In this document: positions 7,221 through 15,341 of the stretch, piece after piece
Layout of the letters: every line of letters starts with the position of its first letter
How positions within the stretch are numbered: position 1 is the stretch's first letter
Assembly: GCA_002391065.1 (NCBI GenBank)
Contig: DGRP01000167.1
Span: 2,486 to 20,463, forward strand
Reading direction: 5' to 3'
Origin: Ruminococcus sp. UBA4385
Lineage (GTDB): Bacteria > Bacillota_A > Clostridia > Oscillospirales > Ruminococcaceae
DNA: 17,978 nucleotides
Made by a program: the position numbers and the translations under genes
Notes under the pieces: generated by a model
Database searches by the model: none
What the model was told of the DNA's origin: nothing
The model's input: the letters and a program-made list of their open reading frames with translations, nothing else

Positions 7221-7412
7221 ATGGACGTACAAAAGGGCGATGTTCTTGTAATGAAGAAAAAGCATCCCTGTGAACAGAAAGCGGATAAAATGCTGGTCCT
7301 GCGTTCGGGCATGGACTTTAAGCTGCGGTGTATGGGCTGCGGAAGGGAGTTTATGATCCCCCGTGTAAAGGCCGAAAAGAACATCAGGCAGATACTCCGT
7401 GACGGCTTGTAG
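7221..7412 (+). CDS. DUF951 family small protein (YyzM-like)
   Basis: 63 residues, the usual size of this family of unknown function. The family pattern is clear: GDVLVMKKKHPC (6-17), LRSGMDFKLRCMGCG (27-41) and the end IPRVKAEKNIRQIL. His15, Cys17, Cys37 and Cys40 could form a small zinc site (inference). A full AAGGAGGTG (7208-7216) lies four bases before the ATG, one of the best ribosome binding sites in the window, behind a strong promoter, so the protein is probably made in quantity. It is the first gene of a unit continuing into prfA 52 bases later. In other Firmicutes relatives are found next to translation or chromosome-partition genes. Confidence 0.9.
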   Translation: MDVQKGDVLVMKKKHPCEQKADKMLVLRSGMDFKLRCMGCGREFMIPRVKAEKNIRQILRDGL

Positions 7413-7464
7413 CTGTGCTTTCAGACAGTAACAGTATAAACCGAAAAAACAGGAGGAAAAAATT

Positions 7465-8544
7465 ATGTTTGAAAAATTACTGTCCTTAGAGGACAAATTC
7501 AATGAAATAAATGAAAAGCTCATGCAGCCCGAGGTTGTAAATGACAGCAGGCTTTACACTGAGCTTATGAAAGAGTATAAGACCCTGGAGCCTATAGCTC
7601 AGACCTTTGGCGAGTACAAAAAGGCAAAGGAGCAGTTTGAGGAAGCACAGGAGCTCCTCGATGCGGGCGGTCTTGATAAGGACTTCAAGGAAATGGTGCA
7701 GGCTCAGTATGAGGAGTCGAAGGACGAGATGTCAGAGCTTGAAGGAAAGCTCAAAATCATGCTCCTGCCAAAAGACCCGAACGATGAAAAGAATGTTATA
7801 ATTGAAATCAGAGGCGGCGCAGGCGGCGAGGAGGCAGCTCTTTTTGCAGGCTCTCTTTTCCGTATGTATACTATGTATGCGGCATCGCAGGGCTGGCAGA
7901 CAGAGGTTCTCAACGCCAACGAGACAGAGCTCGGCGGCTATAAGGAGATCACCTTCAATGTGTCGGGCTCGGGTGCATATTCAAGGCTCAAATACGAAAG
8001 CGGTGTTCACCGTGTTCAGCGTGTCCCCGAGACCGAGTCTCAGGGCAGAGTGCATACCTCAACCGTAACGGTTGCAGTACTTCCCGAGGCTGAGGACGTA
8101 GAGCTTGACATCAACGAAGAGAAAGACCTTAAAATAGATGTGTTCCGTTCCTCGGGAGCAGGCGGCCAGCATATTAATAAGACCTCATCTGCAATCAGGA
8201 TAACCCACCTGCCGACAGGCATGGTAGTTGAGTGTCAGAATGAGCGTTCACAGTTCCAGAATAAGGCTAAAGCCCTGCAGATACTTCGTTCCAGACTTCT
8301 CGACCAGAAGCAGCAGGAGCAGGATAAGCAGATCGCAGATAACCGCCGTTCACAGGTCGGTACAGGCGACCGTTCCGAGAGAATACGCACCTACAATTTC
8401 CCTGAGGGACGTATCTCCGACCACAGAATAGGACTTACCATCTACAGACTTGAGCAGGTGCTCAACGGTGCTCTTGATGAGGTAATAGATGCTCTCGCAA
8501 CAGCCGATCAGGCGGCGAAGCTCGCAGGAGAAAAAGACGATTAA
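7465..8544 (+). CDS. prfA: Peptide chain release factor 1 (RF1)
   Basis: Class-I release factor that reads UAA and UAG and triggers peptidyl-tRNA hydrolysis on the ribosome. The 359-residue length is typical. The GGQ motif is at 233-235, in SSGAGGQHINKTSSAIR, and the RF1-type codon-recognition tripeptide Pro-Glu-Thr is at 188-190, within HRVQRVPETESQGR, which separates it from RF2 (SPF) . The acidic helical N-terminal domain occupies about 1-105. AGGAGG (7451-7456) lies eight bases before the ATG. In many bacteria prmC, which methylates the GGQ glutamine, follows prfA; here sua5 follows directly and no prmC is seen in the window. Confidence 0.97.
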   Translation: MFEKLLSLEDKFNEINEKLMQPEVVNDSRLYTELMKEYKTLEPIAQTFGEYKKAKEQFEEAQELLDAGGLDKDFKEMVQAQYEESKDEMSELEGKLKIMLLPKDPNDEKNVIIEIRGGAGGEEAALFAGSLFRMYTMYAASQGWQTEVLNANETELGGYKEITFNVSGSGAYSRLKYESGVHRVQRVPETESQGRVHTSTVTVAVLPEAEDVELDINEEKDLKIDVFRSSGAGGQHINKTSSAIRITHLPTGMVVECQNERSQFQNKAKALQILRSRLLDQKQQEQDKQIADNRRSQVGTGDRSERIRTYNFPEGRISDHRIGLTIYRLEQVLNGALDEVIDALATADQAAKLAGEKDD

Positions 8545-8557
8545 GGAGGCAGATGCC

Positions 8558-9568
8558 TTGAAAACCGAAATACTCGGAATAGACGGCGCATCTCTGGACA
8601 GAGCAGCCGAGCTTCTTGCAGAGGGTCAGGTTGTTGCTGTGCCTACAGAGACAGTTTACGGCCTTGCAGCAAATGCCTTTGACGAAGCCGCTGTGCGAAA
8701 GATATTTGAGGCAAAGGGCAGGCCTGCCGACAATCCTCTCATAGTTCATATAGCCGATGTGTCTGAGCTTGAAAGGCTCTCGCCAAAGGTTCCCGAGCTT
8801 GCCTATGAGTGTGCAGAGCGCTTCTGGCCCGGACCTCTCACGATGATACTGCCGAAGGCTGATATAATACCCTCGGTAACAAGCGGAGGCCTTGACACAG
8901 TAGGTATCAGAATGCCTGCCGATAAAACCGCAAGAGCCGTTATAAAGCGCTGCGGCTTTCCTCTGGCAGCACCTTCTGCAAACCTCTCGGGAAGCCCCTC
9001 GCCGACAGCCTACCGCCATGTGTATGACGATATGAACGGCAGAGTTTCAGCCATTATTGACGGCGGCGACTGCTCTGTAGGAGTGGAATCAACGGTCATC
9101 TGCTTTGACGGCGATAAGATAAGAATTCTCCGCCCGGGCTTCGTTTCTCCCGATGACCTTGCCGAGGTCGCAGAAACAATAGTTGACAAGGGCGTTCTGG
9201 AGCAGCTTTCACCGGATGCGGTAGTGCGCTCCCCAGGAATGAAATATAAGCACTATGCCCCCAAGGCAGATGTGACTATAATAGACTCCGACCGTGACAG
9301 CTTTATCTCGTATGTCAGAAAAAATGCTGATGAGGCCACTATGCTTCTTGTGTTCAGTGAGGCTGACTGTCAGGGTCTGGATACAGGCTATGTCAGATAC
9401 GGCGAGACCTCCGAGGAGCAGGCAAGAAGGCTTTTTACAGCACTTCGTACTCTTGACGAGCTGGGCGCCGAGCGTGTTTATGCACGCTGTCCCGAGAAAA
9501 GCGGAGTAGGTCTTGCAGTTTATAACAGACTGCTTCGTGCGGCAGGCTTCAAGGCGGTGAAGCTGTGA
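8558..9568 (+). CDS. sua5: Threonylcarbamoyl-AMP synthase, Sua5 type
   Basis: Makes threonylcarbamoyl-AMP from threonine, bicarbonate and ATP, the first step of t6A37 modification in tRNAs that read ANN codons. The N-terminal YrdC domain (about 1-205) carries VPTETVYGLAANA, the KGRP loop (53-56) with NPLIVHI, PGPLT, the SANLSGSPSPT segment (140-150) and GVESTV (175-180). The linker SPGMKYKHYAP (225-235) and the C-terminal Sua5 domain follow, so this is the long two-domain type (336 residues, like Bacillus YwlC), not TsaC. The start is taken as TTG 8558, eight bases after AAGGAGG (8543-8549), which overlaps the prfA stop. The frame stays open upstream to an ATG at 8489 inside prfA, but that has no support. 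It overlaps coaE by four bases. Confidence 0.93.
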   Translation: MKTEILGIDGASLDRAAELLAEGQVVAVPTETVYGLAANAFDEAAVRKIFEAKGRPADNPLIVHIADVSELERLSPKVPELAYECAERFWPGPLTMILPKADIIPSVTSGGLDTVGIRMPADKTARAVIKRCGFPLAAPSANLSGSPSPTAYRHVYDDMNGRVSAIIDGGDCSVGVESTVICFDGDKIRILRPGFVSPDDLAEVAETIVDKGVLEQLSPDAVVRSPGMKYKHYAPKADVTIIDSDRDSFISYVRKNADEATMLLVFSEADCQGLDTGYVRYGETSEEQARRLFTALRTLDELGAERVYARCPEKSGVGLAVYNRLLRAAGFKAVKL

Positions 9569-10164
9569 GTATCATCGTAGGACTTACAGGTCAGAGCGGA
9601 GCAGGCAAAAGCACCGTCAGTGAGACTTTCAGAGAAGAGGGATTTGTTATAATAGACTGTGACAGTGTAGCCCGTCAGGTCACGGAAGCAGGCTCGGAAT
9701 GCAACAGGAAGCTTGCAGAGCATTTCCCCGACTGCTTTGATAAGGATTTCACTCTTGACCGTTCAAGAATGGCTTCGATAGTTTTCGCCGACAAGGAGAA
9801 GCTTGCACTGCTTGAGGAGATAGAGTTTAAGTTCATTACCAAAAGGATAAATCTGATGATAGAAGAACTGTCCGAAATTTCGGACTGTATTCTTCTTGAT
9901 GCACCCACTCTTTTCGAGGCAGGAGTCGATAAGCTGTGCAGGGTGATAGTTGCGGTTGTCAGCGATGAAGAGCTTCGTCTTGAAAGGATAATGGAGCGTG
10001 ACGATATAAGCCGTGAGGAGACTCTGAAGCGCTTTTCTTCACAGCATGATGAGGCTTTTTTCAGAGAGCACTGTGATTATGTGATAGATAATGACCGTGA
10101 CCTTTCCCATGCTTTTTTACAGGCAAGAGAGGTCGCCCGACAAATAAAAGGAATGTTTAACTGA
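9565..10164 (+). CDS. coaE: Dephospho-CoA kinase
   Basis: Last step of coenzyme A synthesis: ATP-dependent phosphorylation of the ribose 3'-hydroxyl of dephospho-CoA. 199 residues, normal length. The P-loop GQSGAGKS is at 9-16, followed by the CoaE-typical IDCDSVARQV (30-39), and DAPTLFEAGVDKLC corresponds to the family DxPLLFE motif. The start is GTG at 9565, overlapping the sua5 stop as GTGA; GGCGGTGA just upstream is a near-match to the anti-Shine-Dalgarno target. Translational coupling to sua5 is likely. The downstream lytic transglycosylase starts within the coaE stop (TGATG). The coaE/transglycosylase pairing is seen in other Clostridia, in my recollection. Confidence 0.93.
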   Translation: MSIIVGLTGQSGAGKSTVSETFREEGFVIIDCDSVARQVTEAGSECNRKLAEHFPDCFDKDFTLDRSRMASIVFADKEKLALLEEIEFKFITKRINLMIEELSEISDCILLDAPTLFEAGVDKLCRVIVAVVSDEELRLERIMERDDISREETLKRFSSQHDEAFFREHCDYVIDNDRDLSHAFLQAREVARQIKGMFN

Positions 10165-10859
10165 TGCCACAAAGCACCAAAAGTACCGCTAAAAGACCCT
10201 CTCAGCAAAAGCGCTCAGGGGGAAAAAAGCGCAAAACAAAAAAGTATATAAAAAAAGGTCCGCTTATCTGCGCTTTGCTGATACTCGCAGCAGTGATCTC
10301 TCTGGTGATAATTCACCGAGAGGAAATCACAAAAGCCGTCAAGCAGCTGCCGCAGGCATTTACCTACCCGACCGATTACGAGGAGTATGTTCTTAAATAC
10401 TCAAAAGAGTATGACTGTGACCCCGTGCTTGTGTTTTCGGTAATCAAGACGGAAAGCGGCTTTGACCCGAACGCAGTCTCCGAGGTCGGAGCAAGAGGTC
10501 TTATGCAGCTTATGGAAGATGCCTTTGAGTGGATAAAGTTCAGGCTTGACGATGACAGGGGCTACACCTTCGATGATGTGTTCGACCCTGAGCTTAATAT
10601 TCAGTACGGCACATATTATCTGAGCTATCTGCTTGATAAGTATGACGGCTCCATAGAGCTTACCGCAGCGGCATATCACTGCGGAATGGGTATGGTAGAC
10701 AGCTGGATAGAAAACGGAACTATCGACCCCGAGCATTTCCGCATCTCGGATATACCCGAGGAGAACGACCAGACTGCAAACTATGTTGACAAGATAATGA
10801 ACGCTTATGAGCACTATAAGGATAAGCTTTCGTCAAGTCATGAAATAGCTGAACAATAA
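10164..10859 (+). CDS. Membrane-anchored lytic transglycosylase (SLT domain)
   Basis: Cell-wall enzyme expected to cleave peptidoglycan glycan strands to 1,6-anhydro-muramyl ends. 231 residues: a very basic cytoplasmic N-terminus (1-32), one membrane segment (about 33-50), then an outward-facing SLT domain (about 72-205). The catalytic glutamate is Glu97 in VIKTESGFDPNAVS, followed by GARGLMQLM (109-117) and the terminal signature YYLSYLLDKY...AAAYHCGMG. In that last motif the usual AAYNAGPG has become AAYHCGMG (Asn to His, Ala to Cys, Pro to Met), a variation of unknown effect. No lipobox or cleavage site is seen, so the protein probably stays anchored. The start shares one base with the coaE stop. 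Family: MltE/Slt-like, glycoside hydrolase family 23. Confidence 0.9.
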   Translation: MPQSTKSTAKRPSQQKRSGGKKRKTKKYIKKGPLICALLILAAVISLVIIHREEITKAVKQLPQAFTYPTDYEEYVLKYSKEYDCDPVLVFSVIKTESGFDPNAVSEVGARGLMQLMEDAFEWIKFRLDDDRGYTFDDVFDPELNIQYGTYYLSYLLDKYDGSIELTAAAYHCGMGMVDSWIENGTIDPEHFRISDIPEENDQTANYVDKIMNAYEHYKDKLSSSHEIAEQ

Positions 10860-10876
10860 TAAAAGGAGGAACTACA

Positions 10877-12283
10877 ATGAGTGAAAAAGAAAAGTCACAG
10901 GCAGAGCTTCTCTCGGAGAAGATACTGTCCGACAAGAAAAATGCAGGTCTCAGAATGTCTGATGAGCAGATAGCTGAGGCTGACAAGTTTTGTGAGGGCT
11001 ATAAGGCTTTCCTGAACACTGCAAAGACCGAGCGTGAGGCTGTTATCGAGGCTGTAAAGCAGGCAGAAGATGCAGGCTTCAAGCCCTTTGAAAAAGGAAA
11101 GAAGTATCAGCCGAATGATAAGTTCTATTATGTAAACCGTGAAAAGGCGATCATTCTCGGAGTTATGGGCAGCGAGGACATCGGCACAGGTGTGCGCCTT
11201 GCAGCTGCGCATATCGACTCCCCAAGGCTTGACCTCAAGCAGAACCCCCTCTATGAGGAAAAAGAGCTCGCCCTCTTCAAGACCCATTATTACGGCGGTA
11301 TCAAGAAGTATCAGTGGCCGACTATTCCGCTGTCTCTGCACGGTGTTATCGTCAAGGCTGACGGCTCTAAAATATCTGTCGCTATCGGTGAAGACGAATC
11401 CGACCCTGTTTTCTGCATTACAGATATACTTCCGCACCTTGCAGACGAGCAGATGAGAAGACCTGCTCCCAAGCTTATTCAGGGCGAGGAGCTTAATATC
11501 CTTATCGGTTCACGCCCCTTCAAGGACGATAAGATCTCCAATAAGGTAAAGCTCAATATTATGGCTATCCTGAATGAAAAGTACGGCATTGTCGAGGACG
11601 ATTTCATCTCCGCAGAGCTGGAAGCTGTTCCGCAGTTCAAGGCTCGTGACGTTGGCTTTGACAGAAGTCTGGTAGGCTCATACGGTCAGGACGACAGAGT
11701 GTGCGCATATACAGCTCTCAGAGCTATTCTTGAGTGCGACAGCCCGAAGAAAACCTGCCTTACTATCCTTACCGACAAGGAGGAAACAGGCAGCGACGGC
11801 AACACAGGACTTAACAGCTCATATCTGCCTTATTTCATTGCAGACCTTGCAAAGCCTTATGGTTATGAGGGCAGGGAAGTTATCTCTGTATCCGAGTGCC
11901 TCTCCGCTGATGTAAATGCAGCAGTAGACCCGACCTTCTCCTCTCCGTTTGAGATCAGAAACGCCTCTCAGATAAACTACGGTGTAGTAGCTACCAAGTT
12001 CACAGGTGCAAGGGGCAAATCGGGCACATCTGATGCATCTGCTGAGTTTGTCGGCAGGATAAGAAAGCTCTTCGATGACAACGAGATCGTATGGCAGACA
12101 GGTGAGCTCGGCAAGGTAGATGCAGGCGGCGGCGGAACAGTTGCCCAGTATATCGCAAACCTTGACTTCGATGTAATTGATGTCGGAGTTCCGGTTCTTT
12201 CTATGCACGCTCCCTTTGAGCTGACCTCAAAGCTTGATGACTATATGGCATTTAAGGCATTCTGCGTTTTCTTCGCTGATTGA
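10877..12283 (+). CDS. M18 family zinc aminopeptidase
   Basis: Cytosolic di-zinc exopeptidase of family M18, which removes N-terminal residues, often acidic ones, from peptides. 468 residues, within the normal range. Putative metal and catalytic residues by family pattern: His112 in AAHIDSPRLDLK, Asp272 in GQDDRVCAY, Glu302-Glu303 in DKEETGSDG, Asp345 in CLSADVNAAV and His444 in VLSMHAPFE. The usual SADxxHAxHPN reads SADVNAAVDPTF here, so the two non-ligand histidines are replaced, a feature of the bacterial branch as far as I recall. AAGGAGG (10863-10869) lies seven bases before the ATG, 17 bases after the transglycosylase stop. It is the last gene of the run from DUF951; no convincing terminator follows, only AT-rich sequence. 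Confidence 0.92.
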   Translation: MSEKEKSQAELLSEKILSDKKNAGLRMSDEQIAEADKFCEGYKAFLNTAKTEREAVIEAVKQAEDAGFKPFEKGKKYQPNDKFYYVNREKAIILGVMGSEDIGTGVRLAAAHIDSPRLDLKQNPLYEEKELALFKTHYYGGIKKYQWPTIPLSLHGVIVKADGSKISVAIGEDESDPVFCITDILPHLADEQMRRPAPKLIQGEELNILIGSRPFKDDKISNKVKLNIMAILNEKYGIVEDDFISAELEAVPQFKARDVGFDRSLVGSYGQDDRVCAYTALRAILECDSPKKTCLTILTDKEETGSDGNTGLNSSYLPYFIADLAKPYGYEGREVISVSECLSADVNAAVDPTFSSPFEIRNASQINYGVVATKFTGARGKSGTSDASAEFVGRIRKLFDDNEIVWQTGELGKVDAGGGGTVAQYIANLDFDVIDVGVPVLSMHAPFELTSKLDDYMAFKAFCVFFAD

Positions 12284-12358
12284 ATGTAAAAAATGCAAGC
12301 TGTATTAGTTTGATATTTGTACAAAGTGGCGAAATTTGTTCATATTTATTGTATTTTC

Positions 12359-12387
12359 TTGACATATATTTAAGAATATGTTAATAT
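12359..12387 (+). promoter_or_regulatory. Putative promoter of the small lipoprotein gene
   Basis: Perfect -35 TTGACA (12359-12364), 17-bp spacer and TAATAT (12382-12387), a four-of-six -10 box, in a very AT-rich 155-bp intergenic region. An alternative TTGCAT/TATATG pair (12392-12420) is weaker. The palindrome at 12399-12412 lies just downstream. Confidence 0.5.
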
Positions 12388-12398
12388 TTATTTGCATA

Positions 12399-12412
12399 CG
12401 AAAACGTTTGTT
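12399..12412 (+). promoter_or_regulatory. CcpA/LacI-type operator-like palindrome (cre-like)
   Basis: CGAAAACGTTTGTT contains the palindrome AAACGTTT with a central CG and matches 12 of 14 positions of the cre consensus TGWAARCGYTWNCW. It lies about 12 bp after the putative -10, where a bound repressor would block transcription. Chance occurrence in AT-rich DNA is possible. Confidence 0.35.
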
Positions 12413-12438
12413 ATTATATGTAAAGGGGAATGATAATT

Positions 12439-12753
12439 ATGAAAAAGTTTGTTGCAATGGTACTCGCAGCAGTTACCTGCTGTCTTATGCTCGTAGGCTG
12501 CGGCGACAGCAAGTATATCGGAAAGTATACTGCTGAAATGATGGGTCAGAAGGCTACGCTTGAACTCAAGGATGACCACAAGGCATCGTTTATGGGCGAG
12601 TCAGGCGGAAAATGGGAGGTCAAGGACGACAAGATCGTTGTTACATCTGATGACAGTGATGAAGATGGCGAAATGGAATTCACTATCAATGATGACGGCG
12701 ACCTTGAACTGACCGAAAGCGGCATTACCGTTACTTTTGAGAAGGAAGACTGA
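12439..12753 (+). CDS. Small acidic lipoprotein, function unknown
   Basis: 104 residues from ATG 12439, chosen because AAAGGGG (12421-12427) is 11 bases away; the in-frame ATG at 12430 is only two bases from it. The N-terminus MKKFVAMVLAAVTCCLMLVGC is a lipoprotein signal (lipobox LVGC, modified Cys21; a second Cys pair at 14-15 precedes it). The mature part is short, acidic and looks like a run of beta strands: GKYTAEMMGQKATLELK, GGKWEVKDDKIVVTS, EFTINDDGDLEL, GITVTFEKED, the alternation typical of small lipocalin-like or META-like Clostridial lipoproteins. I do not recognise a named family with certainty. It is a single-gene unit, with its own promoter and a perfect terminator, in line with separate regulation. 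Confidence 0.8.
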   Translation: MKKFVAMVLAAVTCCLMLVGCGDSKYIGKYTAEMMGQKATLELKDDHKASFMGESGGKWEVKDDKIVVTSDDSDEDGEMEFTINDDGDLELTESGITVTFEKED

Positions 12754-12770
12754 TAATACGTTCTTTCATG

Positions 12771-12802
12771 CACCCTGTGCTTAGCGGCACAGGGTGTTTT
12801 TT
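12771..12802 (+). terminator. Rho-independent terminator after the lipoprotein gene
   Basis: Perfect 10-bp stem CACCCTGTGC (12771-12780) with GCACAGGGTG (12787-12796), six-base loop, then six Ts. It is 18 bases after the stop codon. Confidence 0.95.
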
Positions 12803-12863
12803 GTCGTGAATATGTCGGGACAAAGCCTCATAGATTGTAATATATCTGAACGGAGGCTGTCTG

Positions 12864-14495
12864 ATGAAAAAACAAGGCTTTATAAAGGGCTCTGCAATAC
12901 TGATGATAATGATAGCTGTAACAAAGGCGCTGGGTATACTTTACAAGGTTCCGCTGACGATACTGCTTGGCGGAGGCGGCATGGGTCATCTGTCGGCGGC
13001 AATGTCAGTATTCACGCCTGTGTTTGCGGCGGCAGTTTCGGGGATAACTCCTGCTGTAGCAAGACTTACGGCAGAAAACTGCGCACTCGGGCGATATGAA
13101 AACATGAGAAAAACACGTCGGGTCGCTCTGAGAGTGTTTCTGCTTGCGGGAACTGTCGGCTGTTTTCTTCTTATCGCAGGAGCTGTACTGCTTTCACGGC
13201 TGAAGCCTTCGCAAGCTGACCTTCCTGCGGTAATGTGTGCCGCACCTACGCTTATTTTCTGTGCTCTGATGTCAGTTGAGAAGGGCTACTACGAGGGACT
13301 ATCAAATATGCTCCCCACAGCTGCAGGAGAGATAGCAGAATCGGCTCTGAGGCTTATTTGCGGTCTGGGTCTTGGTTACACAGCAGGGAAGGTCTTATGC
13401 CTCTCCTCGGAGCTCTGTGCCGCTGCTGCGGTGCTCGGGACCTCTGTTGCCTCTATGTTTGGCTGTGTATTCATATTTTCTCTGACATTAAGGCACGGTG
13501 ACGGTGTTACAAAGGAGCAGCTTCTCTCCGACCCTGTTACTGACAGCGGCCCGAGGATTGCTTCAAGACTTATTCGTATTGCCGCACCTGTAGCATTTAC
13601 AACAGTTGTGAACACCCTGACAGGTCTTATCGACCTGCTTACAATACCAAACGGTCTTTCATCAGCGGCAGAGCGTTCTCCACACCTGTTTGACAGGCTC
13701 ACTGCCGCAGGCATAGCACCCTCGGAGATGCCAAACTTTATTTACGGCTCATATACGGCTCTTGCCCTGACGGTTTTCGGGCTTGTTCCCACAGTAACGG
13801 GTATGCTCTCAAAAAGCCTTTTGCCCGAGATAACCTCAGCGTATGCCTCTCATGACAGAAAGGGTATGTCGAGGGCACTGTCAAGGCTGATAACAGCGGC
13901 AGCACTGATTTCAATGCCGCTTGGTGCGCTTATAGCAGCCTGCCCCGAGGGCATACTCGCTTTTTTGTTCGGCTCACGGGAAATGGAGATATATTCCTGC
14001 GAGAAGGCCTTTATGATACTCGGTGCTGCTGCAGTTTTTTCGGGGCTGTCCGCACCTTGCTTTGCAGTGCTGCAGCTATTGTCAAAGCCCTCGGTAAGTG
14101 TAGGGATAATGCTCGGAGGTTCCGCAGTAAAGCTGTCGCTGAATGTGCTTCTTATCCCGATACCTGCCTTTGCATTCACAGGGGCGGCAATTTCAACGGC
14201 AGCGTCATCGCTTTACATACTGGTGCTGTGCCTGATAAGGCTGTGCTCGCTTACTTACGGCGAGCTGAAACCGCTGAGACTGCTTGTGAAGCCGTTTTAT
14301 GCAGGGCTTTTGTGTTTGTCAGCAGCGTTCATCAGCCCAAGGCTTACAGAGAGGTTAAACTGCTGCAGTAATGGGAGAATTCAACTTTTGGCGGTATTGT
14401 CAATTAGCTGTATGGTGTATGTGGTGTCTTTGATATTATTGTGCGAAATGCCGAAAAATGCTTTTAATGGGTCAATTTTCAAAAAAAAGCGGTAA
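12864..14495 (+). CDS. MOP-superfamily flippase, SpoVB/YabM-like
   Basis: 543-residue polytopic membrane protein, about 14 hydrophobic segments, of the polysaccharide/lipid flippase group that includes SpoVB, MurJ and YabM. The N-terminal region KGSAILMIMIAVTKALGILYKVPL, a Gly-rich loop and VSGITPAVARLTAE resemble the start of SpoVB-type proteins. Substrate is not known; lipid-linked sugar intermediates are likely by family. CGGAGG at 12851-12856, seven bases before the ATG, supports the start. The following mazG and, further on, hup and rqcP reproduce the yabM-yabN-yabO neighbourhood of Bacillus, so this is probably the YabM equivalent rather than SpoVB itself. No clear promoter is seen in the 61 bases after the preceding terminator. 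Confidence 0.85.
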   Translation: MKKQGFIKGSAILMIMIAVTKALGILYKVPLTILLGGGGMGHLSAAMSVFTPVFAAAVSGITPAVARLTAENCALGRYENMRKTRRVALRVFLLAGTVGCFLLIAGAVLLSRLKPSQADLPAVMCAAPTLIFCALMSVEKGYYEGLSNMLPTAAGEIAESALRLICGLGLGYTAGKVLCLSSELCAAAAVLGTSVASMFGCVFIFSLTLRHGDGVTKEQLLSDPVTDSGPRIASRLIRIAAPVAFTTVVNTLTGLIDLLTIPNGLSSAAERSPHLFDRLTAAGIAPSEMPNFIYGSYTALALTVFGLVPTVTGMLSKSLLPEITSAYASHDRKGMSRALSRLITAAALISMPLGALIAACPEGILAFLFGSREMEIYSCEKAFMILGAAAVFSGLSAPCFAVLQLLSKPSVSVGIMLGGSAVKLSLNVLLIPIPAFAFTGAAISTAASSLYILVLCLIRLCSLTYGELKPLRLLVKPFYAGLLCLSAAFISPRLTERLNCCSNGRIQLLAVLSISCMVYVVSLILLCEMPKNAFNGSIFKKKR

Positions 14496-14500
14496 AGGAC

Positions 14501-14529
14501 TTGAAATTTTGAGCAAAATAGGTTATTAT
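14501..14529 (+). promoter_or_regulatory. Putative promoter of mazG-hup
   Basis: TTGAAA (14501-14506), 17-bp spacer and TATTAT (14524-14529), five of six -10 matches. It begins six bases after the flippase stop and about 55 bp before the mazG start. Confidence 0.6.
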
Positions 14530-14582
14530 TAATAAAGGCAAATGATAGGTTCATTTGCAGACTGCTTGAAAGGTATGGTCTT

Positions 14583-15341
14583 TTGGAAAACGAGTATGCA
14601 GAGCTGCTTTCTAAGGAGAGCTATGGTATAAATGATCTGGTAGAGATCGTGAGAATACTCAGGAGTGAGAACGGCTGTCCCTGGGATAAGGTGCAGACGC
14701 ATAAGACTATCAAGAAGGATTTTCTCGAAGAGGTTTATGAGGTCATGGAAGCGATTGACCTTGACAGCCCTGAGATGATGAGAGAAGAGCTTGGTGACGT
14801 TCTGCTGCAGGTTGTTTTTCATTGTGTACTGGAGACTGAGGTCGGGCATTTCGGGCTGTCTGAGGTCACAACGGATATATGCAGGAAGCTCATTGTGAGA
14901 CATCCTCATGTGTTTGGTGATGTTCAGGCTGATACTGTAGATAAGGTGCTGACTAACTGGGATTCAATAAAGAAAGAGACCAAGGGTCAGGAAACATATA
15001 CGCAGACGCTTGAGAGCGTTCCGAAGAATTTCCCTGCGCTCATGAGGGCTCAGAAGCTTGTAAAGAGGGCTGACAGGGCAGGAGTTGAGACAGGCGGAGT
15101 ACAGGAGCTGAGTTCAAGAATCGGCGAGCTTGCAGGACAGGTTGCCGAGAGAGACGAAGCAGGCAGCAGAGAAGAGGCTGTAAAGGCTCTGGGACAGATG
15201 ATGTTTGAGTGTGCTGCACTTGCAAGGGCACTTGATGCTGACGCAGAGGAAACGCTTACAGATGAGAATAATGCGTATATAGAGCGCTTCAGGCAGGCAG
15301 AGGAACAGTCAAGGCAAAATGGGTCTGATATAAGACTCTGA
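14583..15341 (+). CDS. mazG: MazG nucleoside triphosphate pyrophosphohydrolase
   Basis: Hydrolyses (d)NTPs to NMPs and pyrophosphate, thought to cleanse the nucleotide pool and affect ppGpp. 252 residues from TTG 14583, nine bases after AAAGG (14569-14573); the N-terminus and family alignment support this non-ATG start. The first MazG domain has GCPWDKVQTH (31-40), EEVYE (49-53, Glu49/50/53) and EELGD (68-72, Glu69/Asp72), the full EExxE...ExxD metal site. The second MazG repeat (about 150-240) is recognisable from PALMRAQKLVKRADRAG and the ending DENNAYIERF, but its acidic motif EELGD is replaced by VKALGQM, so it is probably a structural, inactive domain. There is no N-terminal methylase fusion as in Bacillus YabN. 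Confidence 0.92.
   Translation: MENEYAELLSKESYGINDLVEIVRILRSENGCPWDKVQTHKTIKKDFLEEVYEVMEAIDLDSPEMMREELGDVLLQVVFHCVLETEVGHFGLSEVTTDICRKLIVRHPHVFGDVQADTVDKVLTNWDSIKKETKGQETYTQTLESVPKNFPALMRAQKLVKRADRAGVETGGVQELSSRIGELAGQVAERDEAGSREEAVKALGQMMFECAALARALDADAEETLTDENNAYIERFRQAEEQSRQNGSDIRL

Noticed and set aside
8489..8557. Upstream ATG extension of the Sua5 gene
   Set aside because: It lies wholly inside prfA, has no ribosome binding site and adds residues unlike the family; TTG 8558 has AAGGAGG eight bases away.
8462..9019. 185-codon minus-strand open frame opposite prfA/sua5
   Set aside because: It crosses two certain genes and has Cys/Arg-rich composition of an antisense frame.
12794..13099. 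101-codon plus-strand frame at the start of the flippase gene
   Set aside because: It begins inside the terminator T-run and overlaps the flippase in another frame; no ribosome binding site.
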